A stretch of 64,000 bases of DNA from Zymoseptoria tritici IPO323 (lineage: Eukaryota; Ascomycota; Dothideomycetes; Mycosphaerellales; Mycosphaerellaceae): assembly GCF_000219625.1 (NCBI RefSeq), contig NC_018210.1, positions 1,550,001 through 1,614,000 of the forward strand. Direction: 5' to 3'. The notes under the pieces are model-generated. The model had not been told where the DNA came from and made no database searches. It saw only the letters and a program-made list of their open reading frames with translations. This document shows, one piece after another, positions 20,627 through 29,432 of this stretch (position 1 is its first letter; each line of letters begins with the position of its first letter). Made by a program: the position numbers and the translations under genes.

Positions 20627-22840
20627 ATGGCCCTCCCAGAACGAGACCTCACAACCTCCCCCTCCACAACCTACGATCCCGCCCGCGACATCCCGCAACC
20701 CCACCCCTTTCCTCCACCTCCCCCTCCACCCAATCCCACAACAACACCTTCTCCCCACCTCCCCTCCCTCGCCCCCGACTCCCTCGGCCGACCCTGGTGG
20801 AAATCCATAATCAGCTACCAAATCTGGCCCATGTCCTTCCAAGACTCCAACGGCGACGGCATCGGCGACATCCGGGGCATCATCTCCCGCCTCGACTACC
20901 TCCAAAACCTCGGGATTGACTGCATCTGGTTGAGTCCCACCTATCAGTCGCCAATGGAAGACTGGGGCTACGACATTTCCGATTACGGCGCCATCCACGA
21001 TCAATTCGGCACGCTCGCCGATATGGAGGATTTGATAAGAGAGGTGCATGAGAGGGGGATGTATATCCTTCTTGATCTGGTGATTACGCATACGAGTGAT
21101 CGACATGCCTGGTTTCGGGAGAGTTGTTCGTCGAGGACGAATGGGAAGGCGGATTGGTATACTTGGGCGGATCAACGGCCGAACCATGAGATTGATGGGC
21201 AGGTTGTGGAGGAGCCGACGAATTGGCGCGCGGCGTTTGGAGGGAGTGCGTGGACGTGGGTTCCTGCGAGGGAGCAGTATTATATTCATTTGTTTTTGGA
21301 GAGTCAGCCGGATTTGAATTGGGAGTGTGAGGGGATGAGGGAGGCGGTTTATGAGAGTGCGGTGAAGTTTTGGTTGGAGAGGGGGGTTGATGGGTGTGAG
21401 TTTGTCCGAGGTTTTGGGGATTGGAGGTGGATTTTGCTGACTGTGAGACAGTTCGACTCGATACCGCGAACCGGTTTTGCAAGGACATGTCGCTTCCGGA
21501 TGCGGAGGTCAAGGTCGAGGGAAAGTGGCAGCCTGGATCGAAGTAAGTTTGAAGGATGCCGCTCGAGACGTTACTCTTTGCTTCGGCGAGGTCTTCAATG
21601 CGACTTGAAACCTCCTCCTTTGAGCTGCAGCTGACGCTCTCCCTCTGTTCTCAGGTATTACATCAACGGCCCGAAGATGCACGAATGGCTCAAGGAGCTC
21701 CGTACCAAGATCGCCGCAGACACCAACGACCGAGACATCATGCTCGTCGGCGAGCTACCCCTGACTCCGTATGAGGAGCTTCTCCGCTATGTTCGACCAG
21801 CGGAGAAGGAGTTGAGCATGGTCTTCGACTTTGATGTCGTCAAGCTCGGTAACAACGACAACCCTGACGAATTCGCGAAGCACGAGGTCAGCAACTTCAG
21901 CGACAAGGATGAGAGTTATACACTTCCCAAGTTCAAGACCGCTGTCCAAAAGGTGCAGAACCTGATGACCGATACTGACGCCTGGGGTACGGTGTTCATG
22001 GAGAACCACGACCAACCTCGCTCCATCGCTCGATACGCAACTCCCGAGCCGAAACACTGGCGCGCAGCCGGCAAACTCCTCTGCCTACTCCAGACGACTC
22101 TCTCCGGCACGCAATTCATCTTCCAAGGCCAAGAAGCCGGTATGCTCAACATGCCCACCAACTGGAAGGAGTCCGAGTTCCGCGATCCCGACGCAATTAT
22201 CTACATCCGAGACTACTGCGACATGCACCACAAGACCGACCACCGCGCGAATCAGAAAGCAATGGAAGGTGTGTTCAAAGTCGGCCGCGACAACTCCCGT
22301 ACTCCCGTCCAATGGGACGATGGCCCGAACGGCGGTTTCACGGGCTCCAATCCCAGCTGGATGTCCGTGAACCCGAATTACCACTGGCTGAACATCAAAG
22401 CTCAGCAAGATGAGCCGGACAGTATCTGGACCTTTTGGAAGCAGCGCATCGCTATGCGGAAAGAGCATAAAGAGCTGTTCATGTTCGGCACGTTTGCAGT
22501 GTACGATTATGAGAACCGCCAGACGTTCACGTATACCAAGATGGCGGCGGATGGTCAGACGGCGCTGGTCATGTTGAATTTCTCGGATGAGGAAGTTCCG
22601 TTGAGTACGGTGCAGAGGCATTTGCTTGGGCATGAGTATCGACTGTTGGCGAGTAATGGTGGGCAACTGAAGGAGGGGTTGAGGCCGTGGGAGGGGAGAG
22701 TGTATATCATCCGGGAAGGGTTGAAGGCGGAGATGGATGCGACGAGTGTGGTGAGTGAGCTGCAGGATCGTGAGGGCAGTCATGGTCGTGGGGATGGGCG
22801 GGAGTTCTGCGATCCTGCTTGGTCTGGTCTTGATATGTGA
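20627..22840 (+). CDS. GH13 alpha-glucosidase / maltase, intracellular (spliced, 681 aa)
   Basis: Exons 20627-21395, 21452-21542 and 21655-22840; introns of 56 and 112 nt with GTGAGT/ACAG and GTAAGT/TCAG ends and CTGAC branch sites. Splicing restores VDGFRLDTANRF and PGSKYYINGPKMHEW. GH13 catalytic residues are visible: nucleophile D260 (FRLDTANR), acid/base E320 (MLVGELP) and D406 (MENHDQPR). The barrel starts at WWKSIISYQIWPMSFQDSNGDGIGDI. No signal peptide is present, so it should act inside the cell on maltose or related alpha-glucosides taken up by a transporter. The N-terminal 50 residues are a Pro-rich extension (PFPPPPPPPNP) not normally found in the family. No maltose transporter or MAL-type regulator is adjacent. 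Confidence 0.92.
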
Positions 22841-23356
22841 TTGCGGTTGTTCTTTCTGCGGTTCTTCATCTTGAGTTGTTTCCGTCCTGCGACCGTTGAT
22901 CCTGTGGTCATTGGTTATGCAATGCGCGTTCTGCGTTCTTCCTGCGATCGGTCCTGCACTTCCATCAGTCCCTACAGCTTCAATGAGATGTGCTATTGCT
23001 TGAGTGTGCTGTGGTCTCGTGATGGCATGTGGCTACCCCACGGATGTATGACGCAGTGTTCGTTAGCATCTTCTCTTGCTGTCGCGTTCTCATGAACTTT
23101 GTCGCATGTGAAAGTGAGGAAGAGTGCAAGACAGTGCTCAAGTGAAGTCGAAATTCCACTTTAACCGCCACGCGTGTCTCACGCGTCGCAGTTGCCATGG
23201 ATATCAACGCTTGGACCAAACCTTAAATTCATCTCAGAACAATGACGACAATCTTCCAGAAAGTACCTAGATCACTACAAACACCATCGACATCGACGAC
23301 AGACATTCTCTGTAGCAATATCGGCATACTATACTCCATCCACAATCCTAACAACC
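22841..23356. other. Intergenic region with MCB-type sites
   Basis: 516 nt upstream of the DNA polymerase delta subunit. The paired ACGCGT sites at 23170-23186 are the only recognised element. Confidence 0.5.
23170..23186. promoter_or_regulatory. Paired MCB (MluI cell-cycle box) elements
   Basis: Two ACGCGT hexamers (23170-23175 and 23181-23186), 11 nt apart, also form a 7-bp hairpin (ACGCGTG / CACGCGT, loop TCT). They lie 171-187 nt before the ATG of the polymerase delta subunit gene. ACGCGT is the binding core of the G1/S factor MBF (Mbp1-Swi6), which drives replication genes in yeasts. That it works here is inference, but the pairing of site and target is apt. Confidence 0.6.
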
Positions 23357-24085
23357 ATGCCTCCCAAACGCCGCTCCAACACACCGCGCACGACACAGCG
23401 TCAACAGGGAACACTCTCCTTCCACGGCAAGAGTAAAGTCACAAAACCGACCTCTCCTCGCGGCGCAAAGTCAAAGAAAGATCCCGAGCAGTACGAGCAA
23501 CTACTGGAGAAAGATATCAAGCCCGAGGTCGAAGAACCCACCACCGCAGAGAAAGCAATCACAGAACAAGTCAAAGCTGAAGTCGCAACACTCGAAGATC
23601 CTCTCGATACCACAATCAGCAAGACCGAAGATGTCCTAGGCGGAAGAGCCACACAGAGCGAAGTCGGAGCTACAGGTGGAAAGGGATCAGGCTGGGTCGG
23701 TGACGAGGAGTCTGAAGCGAGGAAGGTTTCTGCGACGCAGATCAACAAATACTGGCGAGCAAAGGAGGCGGAGCGAAAGGCGCCGCGGGTACATCAGCAG
23801 GACTTGAGCACGCATGAGAAGATTCTGAGGGAGTGGGATATGAGTGGGAACTATGGGGTGAGTTGGTTTAAGGACTTGTCAGTCATTGAGTTGTTGCTAA
23901 TAGTATTTTCGCAGCCCTGCATCGGAATAGCACGCCTGAAGCGCTGGAAGAGAGCCAACATGCTTGGTCTGAACCCCCCGATCGAAGTCCTCGCTGTTCT
24001 GCTGAAGGAGCTTGATGGTGGGGAAGTCAAGTCGCAGAGAGCGCATGTGGATGAGTTGATGAGCTCTCGCTTTATCGAAACATGA
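23357..24085 (+). CDS. cdm1: DNA polymerase delta subunit 4 (POLD4/Cdm1), spliced, 223 aa
   Basis: Exons 23357-23857 and 23915-24085. The 57-nt intron has donor GTGAGT, branch GCTAAT and acceptor GCAG. Joining gives NYGPCIGIARLKRWKRANMLGLNPPIEVLAVLL, the conserved C-terminal core of the smallest Pol delta subunit. The N-terminus has a basic stretch and a PIP-box-like motif (QGTLSFHGKSK, from residue 17) for PCNA binding. The middle, residues 30-130, is acidic and disordered. The subunit stabilises the polymerase delta holoenzyme at the replication fork in the nucleus. The intron is a multiple of three without in-frame stop, so retention would insert 19 residues into the conserved core. MCB sites upstream suggest S-phase expression. 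Confidence 0.92.
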   Translation: MPPKRRSNTPRTTQRQQGTLSFHGKSKVTKPTSPRGAKSKKDPEQYEQLLEKDIKPEVEEPTTAEKAITEQVKAEVATLEDPLDTTISKTEDVLGGRATQSEVGATGGKGSGWVGDEESEARKVSATQINKYWRAKEAERKAPRVHQQDLSTHEKILREWDMSGNYGVSWFKDLSVIELLLIVFSQPCIGIARLKRWKRANMLGLNPPIEVLAVLLKELDGGEVKSQRAHVDELMSSRFIET

Positions 24086-24588
24086 GCTTGTACGATGTTC
24101 GGCGACAATCTGATGGGAATGCAGGAAGGCATGCAACACGGCGTTCAATGGAAATGGCATTTGTGGGTTCATGCTGGGAGTCGTTTCGTTTATCGCGGGT
24201 AACACACAGAACCGTGCTGCGGAGGCTTTATTGAGAGTGACTACGACATCCTGCTCGCTATGTAGATTCTCAAGAAGATTCTCCCTCAATGTCTCGTGCA
24301 GCAATCCGTTGTCAGCCCCCGTCGCAGTCACTATCCTTAGCCAAGTGTCGGTGCATTCCAGACCGTCACTTATGGCGCTAGTATTGCTGAGCCTGCATAG
24401 AATACATACACGGCCATTACTGGAGATCGCTTTTGATCAGAGTCTATTCAGTGCAATGGCAAACTCCGCAACGCCTGCAATGTTATCGAAGTCTCTTGAA
24501 GTCTCCTGGACCCGGCAAGCCGCGGTGGATCTGAATGTACAAGGAATCCTGTCTGAGAATCATGTCCGACCGAATTCTTCCGTCATCC

Positions 24589-25382
24589 TCACTCGAAGTC
24601 GTTCGCATTGCCACTAAGCAAAAGCCCGATGATCAGGCCAAAGAGTCCAAGCACGGACGAGAAAATCTCAATGACGAGAACCTTCACGAACCTAACAGGA
24701 GTTAGCACGGCATATGATCATCTGAACATCACCAGAAACTCACAAGCTCGGGTCCGCCGCATCCGCCAATGCAGCACTGGAACCGTTGATGCCCACACTA
24801 ACACCGCAAATCAGATTGCATCCTCCGACCAACAGCCCCGACCAGAACAGCGCATATCCCGTGAAGTAGTTGCCCGCCGAGTGTACCGCTTCTGATCCCA
24901 CACCAGTCAACTTGGCCGAGAAGACAATGCTCATGATGACGCCGTAGATGGCGACAACCTCGCAGAAGATGATGGAGATCAAGTTCTTCGTTCGAATTCG
25001 AGGTGCTTTCACACCACCTCCGAGGATCGATGTGCCGGTGATGAAAATTCCCCTGGTCTCGTCTCAGTATCCGATTCATTGTGTCCGTCCTGCCTCTGCC
25101 ATCTCGCTCCTGACGCCCTGTTTCTGTACTGACCATGCTGCTCCCACGACCGAAAGTCCAATGCAAAGTCCAATTCCAGTCGTTGCCCATGCGTAGGGGG
25201 ATATTGATTCGAGGAACGCGCCGACGTTGAAGGCTTCTCCTTCGCCCTGGAAGAGCATGTCTGTGAGGCGTCCATCGTTAGCTTCCCTGATCTGCCTCCA
25301 TTCGCCATCTTGAATCCGTACATAGACCGATGATGGTCGCGGCTGAAGTGGCGCCATAGCCGCCGTATGTTAAGCCTCCCAT
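24589..25382 (-). CDS. VMA16: V-type ATPase subunit c'' (21-kDa proteolipid), spliced, 199 aa
   Basis: Four exons on the minus strand: 25382-25322, 25260-25134, 25052-24744 and 24691-24589; introns of 61, 81 and 52 nt with GT..AG ends. The joined product is 199 residues. It reads [10 protein letters not shown] at the start, then [46 protein letters not shown] and [20 protein letters not shown]. Membrane helices and the buried proton-carrying Glu ([11 protein letters not shown]) match the yeast Vma16 pattern. The subunit is part of the rotating c-ring of the V0 sector, which pumps protons into vacuoles and Golgi. It is transcribed divergently from TFIIA gamma, with 309 nt between the two start codons. 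Confidence 0.93.
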
Positions 25383-25691
25383 GATTGTGTCGATGTGCTG
25401 GAGGGTGAAGTGAGGTCTGTCGTGATGTTCTCACATGCGATGCGGGAGATGCTCATGACATCGAAGCTCTCTCGCCGTCCGCTGATGCTTGGCGGTTGAG
25501 TCAGCAGCTTCGCGGACATCGGTCTGGGCTACCACGACGCTTCACCAACACTTCTCTCTCTCGACAGACACCTCGCTCGCCAACATTTTTCAGAGGTCGT
25601 TCCACCGCCTTCACAAAGCTCTCGAACTACCAGCGTCTTCATCGCTCGCCCATCCACGAACATCTCCGCCGCACGCGCACGATAGTCGAGA
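25383..25691. other. Short bidirectional promoter between VMA16 and TOA2
   Basis: 309 nt between two divergent housekeeping start codons. I see no TATA box or other named element. Confidence 0.5.
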
Positions 25692-26183
25692 ATGGCGCAG
25701 CCAGCAGCGCAGGGCTTCTACGAGCTTTACAGAGGCACATCGTATGCTCGCTGCTTTCAACGGCATGCCTTGAACATGTGCTAATACAGTATCCCTCAGC
25801 ATCGGTCTCGCGCTGGCGGATACGCTCGATGATCTGATCAGCAGCCGTCGCATCGAGCCGCAGCTTGCGATGCGCATCATGGCCAACTTCGATCAGCATA
25901 TTGCTTCGGTGCTTGGGGAGAAGGTTAAGGCGAGGATGAATTTCAAGGTAGGTGGTGATGCGAGTAGGAAGTTCTGCTCGGCAAAGGGCGCAGAGTACGA
26001 AAGATTTGAGCGATAGCTGACCTGTCACTCTGTCAGGGCCACTTGGACGTCTACCGATTCTGCGACGAAGTCTGGACATTTGTGATCAAAGACGTCAAGT
26101 TCAAGATGGATAACAACACACAACAATTGGATGCGGAGAAGGTCAAGATCGTGGCTTGCCAGACGAAGGAAAAGGCGACGTAG
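25692..26183 (+). CDS. TOA2: Transcription initiation factor IIA gamma subunit (spliced, 114 aa)
   Basis: Exons 25692-25741, 25800-25947 and 26037-26183; introns of 58 and 89 nt. The joined protein starts [26 protein letters not shown] and continues with [52 protein letters not shown]. This is the complete TFIIA small subunit: an N-terminal helical bundle followed by a beta-barrel half. At 114 residues it is the expected size. TFIIA binds and stabilises TBP on the TATA box in the nucleus. The first intron has a second possible acceptor (CAG ending 25789), which would break the frame. The frame stays open for 45 codons after the TAG. Confidence 0.94.
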
Positions 26184-26783
26184 AACGAAGTTCGTCCAAC
26201 GATGGTGAAAGCCGAAGCGAAGGTCGAGGATCGGAGTGAGGACTACCTAGTCCCGATCAATCCGACGAAGGAGCGCAGAAGGCGAGTCAAGCGCGAGCAA
26301 ATGGAGTACAAGGGGTTTTGAGAGAGGACGACTACGATACCCACGAGAACCGCGAAGACCGGCATGATGATGCGCCTTGGGCCCTGATGCCACGCTGCAA
26401 GACTGGTCCTCTCCATGTTGCTGGACCCGATGTGTCTGCACTTAAGGCCTCGAGCGCTATAGTCAAGCGCCAGGAGTAGCCTAACGATATCCATATGCTT
26501 TGAAATGGCAGCATGGATTACCTGAAAGTTCAAGTCGAACTGCACTACGATGGAAAGCGTTGAAATATGCTTGTAGCAAATAGATAAGACTATAAAGATT
26601 CTTCTCGCCTTCAAGCAAGCAAATCTTTGTCTCCGGTTCTTCCTTCGTGATGTGATGCTGTATCGATTCGCCTTGGCCCTTCTTGATCGCCATAGTACAC
26701 CCGCCAAGCCTTCGACCTCAACCTCCTGATTCACGTTCGTCGACCATCTCCATCAACCACAATCACACGTCTTGCACATCACG
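26184..26783. other. Intergenic region
   Basis: 600 nt between TOA2 and the EamA-like gene. A 163-codon minus-strand ORF (26243-26734) fills most of it but shows no family and is treated as chance. The first 135 nt remain open in the TOA2 frame. Confidence 0.45.
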
Positions 26784-27539
26784 ATGTCTTCAAAACCAAA
26801 GCCACAATGGCTCTTCTACGCCATCGCATCCGGTGGTTGCGCAGCACTCAATGGCGTCTTCGCCAAACTCACAACAACGCAATTGACTACGACATGGGCA
26901 ACCGGAATCTCGCATCTCTTCGGCTTGAAAGAAGCAAGTGTCGTTGTAGAAGGTCTTGTTCGAGGCGTAAGTCTAGAGTCTACATGCACTGATTACTTCC
27001 GGTATCTGCTTTATGCTAATTTGTCGTCTAGTTCTTCTTCCTCATGAATCTCGCCTTCAACGCGGTCATGTGGGGACTCTTTACACGCGCTCTGACCCTC
27101 GCCACAAGCACGGTCCGAGTCAGCGTGATTAACACAAGTGCAAACTTCATGTTGACCGCTGTATTGGGAGCGATGATCTTTCGCGAGGAATTGCCAGGTC
27201 AGTGCTTGAATTATGAACCGTCTCGAAGACGCATGCTAAGGCAATACTACAGGACTATGGTGGCTCGGCGCAGCACTGCTCGTCACAGGATCCGTCATCA
27301 TCGGACGGAGAGAGGAAGGCAAAGAAGTCGGTGCAGCTGGAACGGCTGGTGCAGAGCCTAGTGTTCTGGCCAACGATGGGGATACGGACTACACGGATGA
27401 GCCAGATGCTCCGCCGCCCAGTGTGGGTAGAGACCTTTCGAATGGGAGACGGCAAGGAGCTTACGACGAGAGTAGCAACGACTTCGAGTTGATGGGTCCC
27501 AAGGCGGGTCAGCTCGGCGAAGACGAGGTAAATAGGTAA
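26784..27539 (+). CDS. TMEM42 / EamA-like (drug/metabolite transporter fold) membrane protein, spliced, 211 aa
   Basis: Exons 26784-26966, 27032-27197 and 27253-27539; introns of 65 and 55 nt (GTAAGT/CTAG and GTCAGT/ACAG). The joined protein has about four membrane helices: WLFYAIASGGCAALNGVFAKL, GFFFLMNLAFNAVMWGLFTRAL, VINTSANFMLTAVLGAMIF and LWWLGAALLVTGSVIIG. This is half the length of a usual ten-helix EamA transporter and matches the small TMEM42-like family. The tail of about 70 residues is acidic and disordered. Substrate and compartment are unknown; such half-size proteins may dimerise. The last codons (GTAAAT AGG TAA) also resemble a donor site, so a further 3' exon cannot be fully excluded. 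Confidence 0.8.
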
Positions 27540-27671
27540 GCGACTACGACTATAGAAGAATGTAAAGGTCGCGAGAGCACTAGCGAATGATATGTCCTGA
27601 CCTTATCCCCTCATGGACAACTTCGACAGTCCGGCCTCAAACTCCGCAACAAGCCGATCAACTTGAGCATC

Positions 27672-29432
27672 CTAGTCCAAGAAGTTGATCAAGGTCTCGA
27701 GCATCTCACGAGTATCCTCGTCCTCTGCACTGCCACCCTCGAGCCCTGCTCGCTGCTCTTCAAGCGAGGCTTGAATGGCGTCCAATTCCTGTTCGTTGCC
27801 TGAGACGTTGAGAATCCTGGCCTTCACGGCAGGCTCCTCGGCGACCAGCCAGGCGAGTATAACACCTATCGTCTGCAAGCAGAACAATCCTCCATCCAGC
27901 CGCAGCGAGAACCACTCATCTGCTCTCTCCTCGATCTCATCTTCGGACAACGTCGCTCGCTCCCGCGCAATCTCTTTGTCCACAGACGCAACTTTCCGAC
28001 CATAATCTTTCCGCAGTTGTACCAGCTTTGAGACTGTGGCGTAGTCCTTTTCCCTGAACTTTGCCAGCGTCCGAATGCGCTCCGACGACGGGCCAGGGAG
28101 CAATCGTAACAGCGCCGCGAAGATGCCCAGCAAGTGCTCGGTGTTCGCACTGTCGGCTTTCTTCATGAATATGCTGAAGAGAGTCTTCAGTCCAGCCGCG
28201 TCGACCACTTTTAGACAGACACTGGCTGCGGCTTCGCCATGTCCGCCAACCGCATGATCCAGCACTCGCAATGCGCGATGTGAGATGTTCTTCGTGCCCT
28301 CCTTGAGCATGATCAAGCAAAGCTCCACACCTTCTGCGTCCACAAACTTGGTCTTTCCTTCAGGCTCGTCGACCACGCATGTCAGAGCGTCGAACAGATT
28401 CTCAGACCATTCTTCTTCGTGGGAGTCCTTTGCAGGATCGCGTTTTCGATATGTGGCCAGTAGTTGCAGGAAGAGGTCCACGCCGTCGAGGTCTTCTGCC
28501 AGCTTCCGTCGAAGGGCAGGTGATGACTGCAACAAAACCTGCAGCACTTCCGCTGCATACTGCTTGTTCTGTCCTGTCGGCTTCTCTGCACGTTTCGCCC
28601 GGTTACAGAGCCACAACAGCACTTTCTCCTGGCCCATCTGCTCTGCCACGGCCGGTTGACTCGCGAGATTCTCCATAACCGACAAGCTGTGATACACCCC
28701 ACTTCGATCACTCTCGTTCTGCTCGTCCAGCCTTGCCAAATTGCTCATAAGCAACTCCATCAAGTCGGAATCCAGCAACGCCTTTGTGACTGCGCTCCAC
28801 TGTTCAGGTCCGGCCTCGACATCCTCATCCAATAGCTCCGCAATGATCTCAATCGCGCCAATCGCGATGTCCGTATTCTCATGCGCCAATAAACCCACCA
28901 AATTCGGTACGGAGCTTGACTCTGCAAACTCTTCGTACAGCTCCGGGTGTTCGCTCAGCAAACTCCAGCTCTTGACCTCCGCATCCAGATCCGCTTCTGA
29001 GTCCATAAACTTCGCCGGATCACCCTCGTACCTCGCGCGCAGCTCCGCATTCTTGTTCACTTTCTTCTCAAAGCTCGTTGCGAGTCGCCGTAACCATGCC
29101 GAGTCAATAACCTCTTCCTTGTAACCTTCCTCGTCTTGATCGTCGAGGTAATCCAATGCCTCTTCTGCATCTTTCGTCACACCACTGCCGAAGAAGCGGC
29201 CGTCTTCGTCGTCGCCATCGTCATCAGGAGGAAGCTCTGGCCCAGCTTCTAGATCTTCATCTTCGTCTGCATCCTCAACTGTCGCGCCGTTGGTAGATGT
29301 GCCATTTGGTGATGAGGAGCTTGATAGCTTCGTGGCTTTGTATGCAGCTTGTGCGTCGGGGGTCTCGAATTTGCGCTTGTTGGAGGATGATGGCAGACCA
29401 GGCTTTTTGAATAGATCGTCTACGCTAGTCAT
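27672..29432 (-). CDS. Beta-catenin-like protein 1 (CTNNBL1)
   Basis: A 586-residue single-exon protein, close to the animal homologue's length. It starts with a short basic segment (MTSVDDLFKKPGLPSSSNKRKFE) and an acidic linker (EDADEDEDLEAGPELPPDDDGDDEDG). Armadillo-type helical repeats then run to the end. Recognisable blocks are SEHPELYEEF, LVGLLAHENTDIAIGAIEIIAELLDED, VYHSLSVMENLASQ and FREKDYATVSKLVQLRKDYGRKV. CTNNBL1 associates with the Prp19/CDC5L spliceosome complex in the nucleus. Its presence fits the intron-containing gene set of this organism. It converges on the EamA-like gene with 132 nt between stop codons. Confidence 0.93.
   Translation of the reverse strand: MTSVDDLFKKPGLPSSSNKRKFETPDAQAAYKATKLSSSSSPNGTSTNGATVEDADEDEDLEAGPELPPDDDGDDEDGRFFGSGVTKDAEEALDYLDDQDEEGYKEEVIDSAWLRRLATSFEKKVNKNAELRARYEGDPAKFMDSEADLDAEVKSWSLLSEHPELYEEFAESSSVPNLVGLLAHENTDIAIGAIEIIAELLDEDVEAGPEQWSAVTKALLDSDLMELLMSNLARLDEQNESDRSGVYHSLSVMENLASQPAVAEQMGQEKVLLWLCNRAKRAEKPTGQNKQYAAEVLQVLLQSSPALRRKLAEDLDGVDLFLQLLATYRKRDPAKDSHEEEWSENLFDALTCVVDEPEGKTKFVDAEGVELCLIMLKEGTKNISHRALRVLDHAVGGHGEAAASVCLKVVDAAGLKTLFSIFMKKADSANTEHLLGIFAALLRLLPGPSSERIRTLAKFREKDYATVSKLVQLRKDYGRKVASVDKEIARERATLSEDEIEERADEWFSLRLDGGLFCLQTIGVILAWLVAEEPAVKARILNVSGNEQELDAIQASLEEQRAGLEGGSAEDEDTREMLETLINFLD

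Noticed and set aside
26243..26734. 163-codon minus-strand ORF with a hydrophobic C-terminal part
   Set aside because: It fills the spacer between two well-supported plus-strand genes; no family resemblance, and the hydrophobic stretch alone is not enough.
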